Shown here one piece after another: positions 11,791-22,784 of a stretch of 64,000 bases of DNA (its first letter is position 1; the number at the start of each line of letters is the position of its first letter). The position numbers and the translations under genes were made by a program. Origin of the DNA: Rhizophagus irregularis (lineage: Eukaryota; Glomeromycota; Glomeromycetes; Glomerales; Glomeraceae); the NCBI RefSeq assembly GCF_026210795.1, contig NC_089430.1:3968001-4032000 (forward strand), given 5' to 3'. The notes under the pieces are model-generated. The model had not been told where the DNA came from, searched no databases, and saw only the letters and a program-made list of their open reading frames with translations.

Positions 11791-12118
11791 ACTGCAATCA
11801 CGTAGGCGTTATGTTTAGATTAACCATATAAATAAGTCATTTGAATTGTGTAACCCTACTCCTATTCGTCGCCAATGTTACACAAGACCAAAAAAGGAAA
11901 TTTTATTTCTGGCGAAAAACTGAAATTTTGGGTTACACAGGATTCCATAAAAGGAAATTATCGGTTACGCAAATTTCCAAAAAAGGAAATTTTATCTTCT
12001 GTTACTTTTCAGAGAAATTAAAAAAATTGTGTTGCTCAAATTTCCAAAAAAGGAAATTCTTTGCAGATCTTTTAATTCTGGCCGGAATTACATATTAACT
12101 GTTGTCGTAGACAACAGG
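11791..12118. repeat. Repeat patch with recurrent AAATTTCC/GGAAATTT words
   Basis: The word TTCCAAAAAAGGAAAT occurs three times (near 11970, 12043) or as close variants, and is itself an inverted repeat. TGTTTAGATTAACCATATAAATAA near 11811 recurs almost exactly near 12308. An 85-aa open frame crosses the patch but shows repeat translation, not a domain. Probably a relic of a mobile element. Confidence 0.35.
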
Positions 12119-13040
12119 TGAACACTAGTATAATAAAAAAAAATTGTCTTTAAAAATAAAAGTAAAGAGAAAATTAAAACAAATTGAATATTCAGGTTGG
12201 ATGAAAAATTAATCCATTTTTATTTTCTCTTTTTTTTTTATATTAAATAGATTAAATTGTATATTGGAATGCAATCTTATAATTTATATAATTAAAAAAA
12301 TTTGTAATGTTTAGATTACCTATATAAATAAATTTTAAAACATAATATTAAATAATTTAAAAAAGCAAAATTTATATGATAACTATATAATTCCAGTCAG
12401 CATTACAATTCTAATACAAAATAACAAGTTACAACAACTACTCTAAGAACATTATTAAAAAATTTTTAGTAATGTAATTTTGTACTACTAATCTAAAAAT
12501 AATATATTAATAAAAAGTAATATTTTTCACAGTTCTTACTTTTCACTCCAACAGCTCAACTGTTTGTATTTACATGTTTTTTTGTAATTTTATCTTGAAA
12601 TATATGTTATTCTTTTTTATTATAGTTTACTTTATTTTATTTTCTTAATCTTATTGTATTTTATTTTATTATGAAAATAAAAATGTGTTTTTTATATTAA
12701 ATACAAAATTTATTTACAACCTTGGAAGTATAAAGGTGAACTGAACTATCAAGTTTTGAATAAGAATAAGATTTTTCCATTTAATACATTATAAAAATTA
12801 CCTTTTTATTACTATTATTAAATTATATAAATAATACATGTATTTACTGAGTTATACTTATTCTTTATATAATTTTGTAAGTTAACAGTAAAAAATATCT
12901 TTATTTTCAAAATGTAAATGAGGTATTTATATATATTTTATAAAATTTTTGTTATTACATATGATTTATATAAAACATAAAAATATAAAAAAAAATGATT
13001 TTTTTCTTAAAAAGTCCTTGCTCTTTCCTATTACTATTGA
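12119..13040. other. AT-rich spacer, 3' flank of the 603-aa gene
   Basis: Mostly A/T runs. The part nearest 13040 should contain the 3' end signals of the minus-strand gene. Nothing else is seen. Confidence 0.4.
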
Positions 13041-14852
13041 TTATTCCTCTTTAAATAAAACACCTTCTTTTAATGCCTTCTCTTTTTTAACCCATTCCAT
13101 CATACCTTGACCAATATTTAAAACAACTTCGTCAGCAGTCACTTTAACACGATCTTTTAATTCCACAATGACAGGTTCATATTTTTCATAAGCATTCATT
13201 GCATACTCTTTGAGTGTTTGTACTTGCCTTAAAATGACTCCAGTAAAATAATTCATAAATGAAGGAAAGTATTCTGCCACCAAATTATTAATTGCTACAT
13301 ATAACTCATACATCATATCCTTTGTTGTTTGTAATATTAAAGAAAGATAAGGTAAGAGAGCATTATACATTGATCCTAATATAGAATGTAATGTTGATAA
13401 ACCTTTTTGTACTAAAACTAATGCCTCTTTAAGTGCTTCGATTGATATTGATACTACAAAATTGCCCATCTTGAATGCTGATAAAAGTACAACTAAAATT
13501 ACTGTTGTATAAAAGAAACTTAAAGCTAATATTATGGGACGTAATAAAGGAGCGAATATTGTCCATAATGATTTCAAAATTTTCGATACACGCTCCTTAA
13601 CATTTCTATAGAATTCATTACAAATTTGTTTAAATTCATTATAAATTACTGGCATGTTGATGAATATTGGTAATAATATGGTATAATAAAAGTATGCTGA
13701 TCTAGATATTTCCAACGCTGACATAAATGTGAATTCGATTAATTCCAGTCCACATTGTTTAAGACGATTCATAAGTTTTGGTTTAATGATTTGTAGTATA
13801 CTAGATATATCGCTGATAAGTTTTTTGATTATATTATAAATAATTGCAGATTGTAAGATAGAATAAATGTATTCTGCACAACTACGAAATAATGGATCTC
13901 TACAGATTTCGTATATAATATAAATCGCTTCATTTGTTATAGCCAATATAAATCTTACATATAAAATTTTTTGGAGTTTAGGAAAATAATGTCTAAACTT
14001 TTCATAAATTCTATTAGCCAATTTTCCGGCTGGGTGTAATACATTATTGTATATTAATACGCTAATTTTCCATCCAACACAAAATAATTCTTTAAAATCT
14101 TCTGCTAAATCTCTGGCGAGGAAACATCCACAATACCAAAATATCCTTCCTAAATAGACACTACTAGATATCATCCATTTACCTGGTTCAATAATGAATG
14201 TGGTTACTACCCATGACATAAAGTTTAATGATGGAAATATTATTTCATCCCATCCAATTTTAGAATATTTTACTAAAAACTTCCATGAATATATTGTAAC
14301 TTCCCGTCCTTTTGTCCATGTCACAATGCTGATGTCCCACGCAATAATTACCGTAGATTTAAGTACCGGCCATACATATAAATACGACCAATCTAACAAA
14401 AGATATGACATCTTAAGAAATGGGGTTTGAATGTAAGTTTTCCATAATGAAGGTATTGCTGCACAAACTTTTGGTATCATTTTAATATTTTGTATTAAAA
14501 AGTTTCCAAGCATTATTAAGCCCATTTCAATTAAATCTAATGAATAAAATACGAATAATCTAAATGTGTCCCATATTATTCTTAATGTTAAATATATTGC
14601 TGCAAAAGGAATAAATGGAATATAAAGTAACGGATTTTTTTGTTCCGTTGTTTCGGGTTTGGGATCAAATTTTAAATTATTTTTGGATTTTGTGAAGAAA
14701 TTTTCTCGCAATTTCCTCCATTTTGGATATTCTTTAATAGCAATATAAAAGTACAACATTGACAATATAAATATTGTAACAATTGAATAATAACTATGTT
14801 GCTGTTTTGATGAAGTTTGTTCGATAAGTAGTGGTTCAATGCTCTCCTCCAT
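13041..14852 (-). CDS. Orphan hydrophobic/aromatic-rich protein, 603 aa, intronless
   Basis: A single open frame with no introns, unlike most neighbours. I start it at the ATG at 14852 (MEESIEPLL); the frame can be extended 18 bases upstream only to a TTG. Residues 21-39 form a clear membrane segment after a short polar N-terminus. Most of the rest is a series of 20-30 residue hydrophobic or amphipathic stretches rich in Trp, Tyr, Phe and Ile, separated by Pro/Gly and short charged turns (for example around 76-105, 150-250 and 435-460), ending in a charged Lys/Glu tail. That suggests a membrane-associated or multi-span protein. I recognise no family. It lies head-to-head with the BTB gene, 251 bp apart. 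Confidence 0.8.
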   Translation of the reverse strand: MEESIEPLLIEQTSSKQQHSYYSIVTIFILSMLYFYIAIKEYPKWRKLRENFFTKSKNNLKFDPKPETTEQKNPLLYIPFIPFAAIYLTLRIIWDTFRLFVFYSLDLIEMGLIMLGNFLIQNIKMIPKVCAAIPSLWKTYIQTPFLKMSYLLLDWSYLYVWPVLKSTVIIAWDISIVTWTKGREVTIYSWKFLVKYSKIGWDEIIFPSLNFMSWVVTTFIIEPGKWMISSSVYLGRIFWYCGCFLARDLAEDFKELFCVGWKISVLIYNNVLHPAGKLANRIYEKFRHYFPKLQKILYVRFILAITNEAIYIIYEICRDPLFRSCAEYIYSILQSAIIYNIIKKLISDISSILQIIKPKLMNRLKQCGLELIEFTFMSALEISRSAYFYYTILLPIFINMPVIYNEFKQICNEFYRNVKERVSKILKSLWTIFAPLLRPIILALSFFYTTVILVVLLSAFKMGNFVVSISIEALKEALVLVQKGLSTLHSILGSMYNALLPYLSLILQTTKDMMYELYVAINNLVAEYFPSFMNYFTGVILRQVQTLKEYAMNAYEKYEPVIVELKDRVKVTADEVVLNIGQGMMEWVKKEKALKEGVLFKEE

Positions 14853-15103
14853 TTTTGATATATTTTTCAAAAAGTAAAGAATTTTAAAAACAGGTGAGAC
14901 TTTATAGTCATTTTATAATGCCGATAATGCCAAGCAAATATTCTAAAAACGGTACTATTATGTATCTTGAACACGTAATTTTTCCGGCCATTATTTCACA
15001 AATACAAAAATAGTATAGCGCAAATCTAATTGGCCGATAATTGATAGTTTGATTTTAAATTCACGCGCGGCAAATATTAAACTGTCAATATTCCGTGAGA
15101 ATA

Positions 15104-16213
15104 ATGGATGACGCCAGAAAAAATTTGCGCAACAAAAGACCCCGAGTAACAGAAACTCCTCAAGAAGTATCAACAAAAACCAATGATACTACCGACGAAG
15201 AATGCGAAGACTACAAAACAACCACTAACTCTCCACCTAAACCATATACACGAGGAGATTCATTAATTGTGGATTTAACAGACATGATAGATAATCCACT
15301 TTACAGTGATCTTATTATTAGGTGTAATGATGATGAAGAATTACATGCTAATAAATTATTTTTAGCCGGTCGTTCAAATTATTTTCATAATTTATTATTA
15401 TCCACACAAGAGCAAACAAAATCAAACAAAATCATTATTAAAGAAGTAACGTCATCGATTTTTAAAGTAGTATTAGAATATTTTTATACTGGAAATGTAT
15501 CTGATGAAACGTTAACAATCGATATAGTACCAGATGCATATTATGGGGCTACGGCCTTCTTACTTCCAAATTTAAAAGAAATAATTGTTCAGTTCATGAA
15601 ATCCTATATGGAGCATTGTCATAATGTTGGTAGTAGTAATCAAATAGCAAAAATTTTATCAAAAATCTCGGATAATTCGATTAATGATATTAATGATGAT
15701 GATGACCAACTTATTGATGAAATTTGTAAATTTTTAATGTCAAAATCTTTATATAATATTGATTATCACAATTTATCTTCAAAAGCGTTGGAATTCCTTC
15801 TTTCCCGCACTTTAAATCTGAAGGAAGGAAATTTTGTCACTACAGAATATGATGTATTCAGATATTGTGTATTATGGGCTGTAGATCAAATTGAGACGAA
15901 TGATGTTATCTATTTTTCATTACTTTTACCGAATATTGCCGGTTTGGAAGGACAAAAAGGCTCTGGTATAAAAGAATTGGATCCAGTTGATCCAAATAGT
16001 AGTAACTTATTAGAACAACATAGAGATAAAATTAAATCAATTTTGAATTCTATCTTAAATTTTATTGATTTCCGTTTAATTCATGCTAGTATATTAGCTA
16101 AGATTATTGAACCTTTGGATATTGTTAAATCTTCAATCATTACAGCTGCATATCGGTATCAAGCTCAATTTGCTGATGGTTTAGTTCAAATGAAGCGAGG
16201 TTCTCAGGAATGA
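15104..16213 (+). CDS. BTB/POZ-BACK domain protein, 369 aa
   Basis: A single-exon frame. The first ATG (MDDARKNL) is at 15104; the frame upstream is open only to a GTG. Residues ~1-45 are polar and basic. The BTB fold begins near NPLYSDLIIRCND, continues through LHANKLFLAGRSNYF and VLEYFYTGNV, and is followed by a BACK-like helical region to about residue 300. There is no Kelch, MATH or TLD domain in the frame. BTB-BACK proteins are typically Cullin-3 substrate adaptors; BTB-domain families are often expanded in these fungi. The substrate cannot be guessed from the sequence. Confidence 0.88.
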   Translation: MDDARKNLRNKRPRVTETPQEVSTKTNDTTDEECEDYKTTTNSPPKPYTRGDSLIVDLTDMIDNPLYSDLIIRCNDDEELHANKLFLAGRSNYFHNLLLSTQEQTKSNKIIIKEVTSSIFKVVLEYFYTGNVSDETLTIDIVPDAYYGATAFLLPNLKEIIVQFMKSYMEHCHNVGSSNQIAKILSKISDNSINDINDDDDQLIDEICKFLMSKSLYNIDYHNLSSKALEFLLSRTLNLKEGNFVTTEYDVFRYCVLWAVDQIETNDVIYFSLLLPNIAGLEGQKGSGIKELDPVDPNSSNLLEQHRDKIKSILNSILNFIDFRLIHASILAKIIEPLDIVKSSIITAAYRYQAQFADGLVQMKRGSQE

Positions 16214-16606
16214 TTACAATACTGCAGCAGTTGTTTTCTTCAAAACATCTTTTTAATGAGTGGGATTAGTTATAGTACGGTTGGAATATGAACATTGGTT
16301 GCGGGTTAGGAAGTATTCAAGTAGCACATGATTATCGCAATCTGATTAGATAACCAATCTTCGATCTAATCGGAGATTGTGACATTATTATCTTATCAAA
16401 TGTAAATTCGATTTTCAAGTAAAAATCTTATCAAATTTATATTTTTTTCTTTTTTTTACCATTTACCTATTGTACATTTTCACCAAAGATTAAAACTAAA
16501 ATTATAAAATATATAAAATTGATCTTACTTACCTTTGTTAAAAATCATAAAAAAATTATTTCTTATTAAGGATTGACAAAAATAATATAATCTATATAAC
16601 CTTAAA
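16214..16606. other. Convergent 3' flanks of BTB and VAMP7 genes
   Basis: Contains a short imperfect hairpin at 16345-16380 (CAATCTGATTAGAT paired with ATCTAATCGGAGATTG) and AT-rich 3' flanking DNA. No gene is seen. Confidence 0.45.
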
Positions 16607-17832
16607 TTAATTACCACCTCGACAAGCAGCCCAAGCTTATGAAATAAAAGAAAGAAAAAGAATTTTGTGTTAATGTATATTGTAAAATAAATTTAGCATT
16701 TTAAAAAAGAAACTTACTAGGAAACCCACAAGCAGTACTGATGATAAAGTAGATAATCAACTAATAAAAAAATTGTTTTTCCTATCAGTAAAATATATTT
16801 ATCTTAAATAAAAAGTTTTAATTTTATACTTACAATGATGACGAATCCTAAAAGGATCATTAATTTTGTGTTCTTCCACCACATTGACCGCTATAAGCAA
16901 ATAAATTATTAGTGATATTTTACATATAGAATATCCAAAAGAAGAAAATATGGTTACAAACCCTCAATGCAGTACTTCTCTTTCTAAAGGCAAATGCTTG
17001 TTGATTTAGATTATCAGTCTTGTTGACCAAAAGTTCAATTCTTTCACCACGTGCCAAAACACGTTCTATGATAAAATCGTTAGAAAAAAAATTGAAATAT
17101 TAAATTACATTTATAAAAAAGATAGCGAGTAATTACCAATATTAGTAACCATAACATCCTTAACTTGTTCAACCTCTCCATGCACTTGCTTAATTTTGTC
17201 AACATCTGGATTATTCGAGAAATATTTCTATATCGAGAATTTCAAAAAAAGTTAAAATTTAAATTATAATTACGAATGATTTTCCTATTAAATTCATAAT
17301 ACATACCATTTGTTTTTCAATGACTTTTGAAAATTCGTTCATACCGTAAGGCAGAGCTGTGTTTGCTCTGTCTTTTGAATAATTAGCTAAAAACTTTTCC
17401 TTTATATCTTGCAAAAAAGCAAAAGGAATTCGTCGTCCAAAAGAATCATCAGCCATACACAAATAAGTGAGACCATCCTCACAAATATAATGGAAAAGAT
17501 ATCTTTTTTATAGTCAAAATACATACACATACATACACATTAAATATAATTAAATTTAATAGTATAACAAAACCCTTCTATAAAAGATTTCAAATTATTA
17601 TACCTGTCATAAACGTAAGTTAATTTTGAATTATTTGGTGGAATTTTTTCAAGAATTGCCTGAGTGACTGTAAAAATGAAAGAAAATTGATTAATCGGAG
17701 TTTAACGAACTATTTGAAAAGCAAACGAAAAACCTTGAAATATTATTTACCTTGAGTGAAATTGCCAGAAGAATCAGTGTGTTCAGCCAGAATGACTGAG
17801 CCTCGAGCTACTAACCCATAGATAAGAGACAT
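16607..17832 (-). CDS. VAMP7: VAMP7-type longin R-SNARE
   Basis: Eight exons on the minus strand: 17832-17751, 17667-17604, 17502-17307, 17227-17137, 17065-16962, 16890-16834, 16760-16718, 16635-16607, giving 221 aa, the usual VAMP7 length. Residues 1-115 are the longin domain (MSLIYGLVARGSVILAEH start). The SNARE motif covers about 124-182 with RVLARGERIELL, whose central Arg is the zero-layer residue that pairs with three Gln SNAREs. A tail-anchor membrane segment (~186-207) and a short Cys-containing lumenal tail (CGFPTWAACRGGN) follow. The protein drives endosome/vacuole fusion and also serves autophagosome fusion, so it has a functional link to the ATG7 gene 10 kb away, but proximity alone means little. 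All splice sites are GT-AG. Confidence 0.95.
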
Positions 17833-18430
17833 TTTTCTAATAAAGTTTAAATTAATTTACGAAAGCAAAGAATCTAAATTTTCAATAAGAGTTTAGGGAA
17901 AGTAAAAACAAGCATGTAGAATACGGATCATATATATATTTGACAATATAAAAATATTGTCCGTCACAAATTTGACTATTATAGGCCAATACTATTCTTC
18001 TGCATAAATAATGTTGTCATTATCTAATGTGTGATTTTTACCGCCATAATCTAACGCCATTATGTAATGACCTATAAAGGATGTCAAAGTATAACTCCAA
18101 AATCTTGCATTTAAAAAATATGGTAAATGAAACTTTGGAATATTTAAGGGGATTTTACAAAAGGAATAGATGTATAAAAGTAAGTTCATTAATGCATTAC
18201 AAATAAGGTTTTATTGATTATATTTAGCGAAAATCAGCCGATATTATTATAATTCATATTTTTTACCCTGTTTATTTAATTTTTTTAAAAAAATTTATAA
18301 AAAAGTAAATTACGTTATATTTATTAATTGATTATCTTAATTGTTTAATTAAAAAAATATTTAATTTGAACCTTCTGTTTTATAAATAATATTCAAAATT
18401 TTGGAATAATAATAAAACCCTATTTAGTAA
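17833..18430. other. Upstream region of VAMP7, gene-free
   Basis: AT-rich. A 65-aa open frame at 17992-18189 has no domain and no splice partners, so it is not called. Promoter elements of VAMP7 presumably lie at the left edge. Confidence 0.4.
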
Positions 18431-18575
18431 ATTGCTAAAGCTCACCGGCGGTAATGGTCACCGTACCAGCATTATGATGTATATTCGACCAGAATTAAAA
18501 CCTAATAAAATACTGGCCGGCATTACATCATAATTTCACCATCGGTGATCATCACTACCGGTGATGTTTAGCAAT
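18431..18575. mobile_element. hAT-like MITE with CACCGGTRRT subterminal repeats
   Basis: The left arm ATTGCTAAAGCTCACCGGCG mirrors the right arm (reverse complement ATTGCTAAACATCACCGGTA), about 32 bp each, around a core holding CATTATGATGT/ACATCATAAT. The right terminus continues into ACCCT. A solo end with the fuller terminus CAGGGTATTGCTAAACATCA lies at 18858-18885; CAGGG is a common hAT terminus. Confidence 0.6.
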
Positions 18576-18857
18576 ACCCTATTAATAACCCTATTAATTA
18601 ATAACATTAAATAAAATCTATATTTGCTTAATTTAATACTTTTTATTTTTATTTCTTTTTTAAAATTTATAATAATGATATGATAAATAATTCATGAACT
18701 TAAACAATAATTCTTATTAATATTGAAATTTAAGGTTTTAAATTAATATTTAAATTATATATATTTAGTTGCTAAATTGATAACATTAAAAAAATATTTA
18801 ATTTTAGAATTAGTTTTTAATTATAATTGCAATTCAAATTTATTTTAAAATAAATAT

Positions 18858-18885
18858 CAGGGTATTGCTAAACATCACCGGTAAT
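18858..18885 (+). repeat. Solo end of the 18431 MITE family
   Basis: CAGGGTATTGCTAAACATCA followed by CCGGTAAT matches the terminus of the element at 18431-18575, with no partner end nearby. It is a truncated copy. Confidence 0.5.
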
Positions 18886-19468
18886 ATATCTTATATAGAA
18901 AAAGCAAAATATTATTTGAAATACAATTTGTATATTAGTGAAGAAAGAAAATAATGTTACTTAAGTTACTGATATTATTATATATATAATTTTCTATATT
19001 AAAAGATTTTTGTCCTTATCTTGTAAACTAATTATATTTAGTTTAAAGTTATAAAATGAAATCTATTTCGGCTCATATAGTCCGTTTTACTTTCAGCCCA
19101 CGATTGCACGGCTGTAATTTTAGTGTAAGGTAGGAATTTAAAAATGTGAAACAAAGTTACCCGCAGTTTATCGGAATTTCTACTGGGACACATGATTATC
19201 ACATTTATAATTTCATTTACCTTCTTATTTTCTCCTTGTAAAACTACAAAAACTCTTTTCCGTTGCCGCTCGGCTAATAATTTACAGGAGACAATCTCGC
19301 TTAACCTTTTATTTATTGTAGGATATTTTTATAATATCGTGAATACCATTTTTAATTTATATCTAATTATTATCATGTGTTTTTGTCATTTACTTTAGAT
19401 CTGAACAGTTCATCTTTCACACTCGTTTACATCTTTCCATTTCTTCCATTCTCAAGTAACAAAACACA
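18886..19468. other. Upstream region of the UBL3-type gene
   Basis: The part after about 19070 is less AT-rich and likely holds the promoter and 5' leader. A 68-aa hydrophobic open frame (19192-19398) has no supported start context or domain and is not called. Confidence 0.4.
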
Positions 19469-20423
19469 ATGAGCGCTGAACCTCAATATTCTCCTACTCA
19501 CAGTAGTAGTAACGATGATACTTCACAACCTTCAGTAACTAAAACTTTGGCTGCTGATAATAATGGTGATTCAAAACAGTCAACTGTTGTAAAAACGCCG
19601 ACACAATCGGAAAACAGAAAATCGCAATCGGGAGGCGATTCAACAACATCGTCCTCCGCATCATCTTCACAAGCTTCACAACAAGATGCAGAGTCTAAAG
19701 ATTTAGAAGACAAGGTCAATTTGACCCTACTTTTAGTTTCTGGCAAAAGACATACATTTGCTTTTGATCCCACCGATACAATAACAGTGGTTAAAAGTCG
19801 AGTTTTTAATAATTGGCCCAAAGGTAATAACTGGGTAGATTTATTTATTTATTTATTTTTGGTCAATTGCTCATTTTAGTGATGCAGGAAAAGTTATTAG
19901 TCTCTTACAATATTATTTTTTTTTGGATTTGAATTGAAAAAGTATATTAAATTGTGACAATCAGTCGACTCGAATTTTGCTCAATCAAATTTTATATATA
20001 AATATTCAGTTCTGGAATGGGTTTATTTAACTTAGTTATAATAAAAAAAAAAATTTGTTACTTATAGAATGGGCCGATGAAACCCCTGTGGCGGTGTCAA
20101 GTTTGAAGATCGTGTACCAAGGTCGATTCTTGGAGGATGGAACCACGCTTGAAAGTAAGCAGGTTTAATTTTATGTTTTTTTTGCATTTTTATACTTTAT
20201 AACTAGTATGTAATTTAAATTTGTTTCATTTAGCAAACAAGATTCTACGTGGACAGACCACTATTGTACATTTGACTATAAAAAATGTGTCGCAACATGA
20301 CAATGATGGTTAGTTAATTAATATTGTTCCGGTTTAATTTTTTCAATTAACTTAAATTTCACAAATATTTTAGGTCCTAAATCTAAAGACGAAGCACCAA
20401 AATGTCATTGCATAATACTGTGA
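19469..20423 (+). CDS. UBL3: Membrane-anchored ubiquitin-fold protein (UBL3/MUB type)
   Basis: Four exons: 19469-19823, 20068-20154, 20234-20308, 20374-20423, giving 188 aa. The first ~82 residues are a Ser/Thr/Gln-rich disordered leader. The ubiquitin-like fold covers about 84-166 (VNLTLLLVSGKRHTFAF at its start, then SSLKIVYQGRFLEDGTTLES, and GQTTIVHLTIKNV at its end). The protein ends CHCIIL, a CaaX box (CIIL) predicting prenylation, with an extra Cys two residues upstream that could be palmitoylated. This layout defines UBL3/MUB proteins, which sit on membranes and recruit E2 enzymes or sort proteins into vesicles rather than being conjugated. The last exon is only 50 nt and carries the whole lipidation signal. 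Confidence 0.92.
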
Positions 20424-21264
20424 TAGGCTATTGAATACTTTCGAAAATAATTATTAAAACTATTATAATTTTTGGTATCTTTTTTTTTTTTATAAAAAAA
20501 AAAAATTATAAAAAAATCTGTTTAATTTTGTCTTTTTTTTATTAGATATTTTTTTTTGCAGTCAGCATTCGAAAAAAAAGTGAAGAAAATAATTTAAATT
20601 ATATATATAAATTTTTAATCTCTGTATTTGATATAGTTTTCCTCCAAATTTTGTATGGAAAAAAGCAAACTAATATCAAAGAAAAATGAAAATTCCGTAA
20701 TATTGAAGTATTTTTTTTTAATTAATTATTATACGGCCAAAAAAAATGGCCCAAAGGAAAAAAAATTCACATGCAAATTATGAAATTTTTATTCAAATTT
20801 TATTTTCATCTAATAGGGTAAAAGAAAAGAGTGTATGGAATACATAAATTTATAATATGGCATAAAAATTATTTATTGGGTAAGGGAAAGATGGAACCAA
20901 AAAGACATTAGAAATAAATTTTCTTAGTTTTTGTATACAACAACGAAAACGTATTGATTTATTTGGAGGATTTTGACAAAAATAATTATGTACTTTAATT
21001 ATGGAATTTACTATGGGGTAGTTAGTGGAATGATATTGTATTTATTACGAATTTATTATTATTAATATTATTATTATGTTAATTTTTTTTTTTTTAAAAG
21101 AGGTGGAATATTAAAATATATTCATTTTGTATAATATGCTGGTTGTATAAACATTTAAATATGCATTCTTTTCATAAATAGATTATGGTCTTTAATAAAA
21201 TTACATTCTGAAATGATATTAATAAAAAAAAAGTAATTGTTACGCTTACTTTACATTGGATTAA
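20424..21264. other. Convergent 3' spacer between UBL3 and PIH1 genes
   Basis: About 840 bases of AT-rich DNA with long T and A runs. It presumably contains the 3' UTRs of both converging genes. No other feature is seen. Confidence 0.45.
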
Positions 21265-22492
21265 TCAATCTTTCTCTGCTCTAATAACCAATCTTTTCTT
21301 AGGTTTTATAAATCTTGCTTTCGCAGATATGATATTCACTTTTGAAGGTAACGTGATATCCAAATTATATTTCCTGGGCGAATTAAAAATTAGACGCAAA
21401 GGTTCTAAGTCTAATGTGCTATCCTTTACTGATTGCTATATAAATAAATAAAAATAATTTTTTTTTAAAAAAAAAAGAAAAAGAGGTAATTTATTACATA
21501 TTAAATTTAGTTAATTTACCATAGAAGGCGTATCAATAGTTATAATCAGGAATAACCTTTTATCTCTAAATTCTTCTGTGATGGTATATTTAGGTTTATC
21601 CAGAGTTCTGACATTTTTGGTTGATTTTTCATCAATTATTTTTCGTTGGCTCGGTTTCGTGGAAATCTCCGTTATTAAAGATTTCTGTTGTTTAGGAATC
21701 ATAACTGGTTTCTCTTCTATTTTGCCTTTGTAACTTATTTTCGGATATGCAAAGTCTGAATAACATACATAAATTAATTCTTCCAGATTCATGTTCTTAT
21801 TGAAAATCACAAGAACAGAATAGTGACGTACTGCGAGTTAATTCTAGATTAAATTGTTCTTCAATCATTTCCACCGCCAGTTCGATTATATATAATTTAA
21901 AATCGGAATCTTCTCTTGTTCTTTTAAATGGTAATGTATGAATAATAGCATCACAAACATAACAAAGATCCTCCTCTAACATTTCAATATTTCAAATCAG
22001 TTATATTACTAAAGAAAAAAAATACAAAATAATCAAAAACATACTATTGTCTTTATCTTCTCGAATATTACTAATAACGGTCGGAACACGATAAATTGAA
22101 TCCTCATCGCCATTCATTGATTTTTTTATTTCAGTTTCAGTAGCATTTGGTGGACATGGTACTTTATTTGAATAACAAAAATTGATGAAAAATTTTGAAT
22201 TTAATTTATATAGTTTTTTATTTGAGGATGCTATACGAATTTTTATTACAAATCCAGGATTAGGGAGCAGTTGAATACTCTCAAAATCTTGTCCATCTGA
22301 TTTAGTGGTTTTCATGTATTCTTCTGTTATTGCAGCCATTGCTTTTGGATTTTCTGCTAATTGTGATGAAAGTTCTTCTAAAAATACTTCTTCCGCAAGT
22401 TCTTCTTGTTCATTACGTACAATATCCTTTATAATTAATGAAGAAGGTGTTTTAGAAGAATTTTCATCAAAATCCAATTTAGTATGAGCCAT
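21265..22492 (-). CDS. PIH1 domain protein (PIH1D1/Nop17-like)
   Basis: Four exons on the minus strand: 22492-22045, 21975-21832, 21755-21520, 21435-21265, giving 332 aa. After a Glu-rich leader the PIH1-N domain runs from about residue 55 (MKTTKSDG, then LLPNPGFVIKIRI, then NFCYSNKVPCPP and YRVPTVISNIRED) to about 185. The C-terminal half ends in a CS/p23-like beta sandwich (YTITEEFRDKRLFLIITID, then YNLDITLPSKVNI). PIH1 proteins are the adaptor of the R2TP co-chaperone that works with HSP90 on snoRNPs, RNA polymerases and PIKK kinases. It is divergent from NAA15 with 292 bp between start codons. Distinguishing PIH1D1 from PIH1D2 or kintoun-type proteins would need a tree. Confidence 0.85.
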
Positions 22493-22784
22493 CTTTTTAG
22501 TTGACGAAACAAAAAATTATTGAAAGTTAATATTGCGATTCGATCTTAATATCTATCTTTTATCACGTAACACAAGTCATTGTAAATTATGATTCACATG
22601 ATAACAGTGATTATTTTTTTTGATCAAGATTTTATTTTCCATCACACAAATAACTAAAAAGTAAAATTTACTTTTTTTTCGCAAGGGTTAAAAAAAAATT
22701 TTTTTTTTTAACATTCGAGAGATCAGTTTTGTAGCACATTTTATATCGAGTGCAATCTTCAAAGCTTTTATTTAGCTTAAAGAA
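22493..22784. promoter_or_regulatory. Shared divergent upstream region, PIH1 / NAA15
   Basis: The 292 bp between two head-to-head start codons must hold both promoters. It contains long A/T tracts (22668-22712) that could exclude nucleosomes. No specific box is claimed. Confidence 0.5.

Noticed and set aside
11841-12098. 85-aa open frame
   Set aside because: Translation of repeated TTCCAAAAAAGGAAAT words; no domain.
17992-18189. 65-aa minus-strand open frame upstream of VAMP7
   Set aside because: No domain, no splice partners, AT-rich composition.
19192-19398. 68-aa hydrophobic open frame upstream of the UBL3-type gene
   Set aside because: T-rich translation in the likely promoter/leader; no support as a gene.
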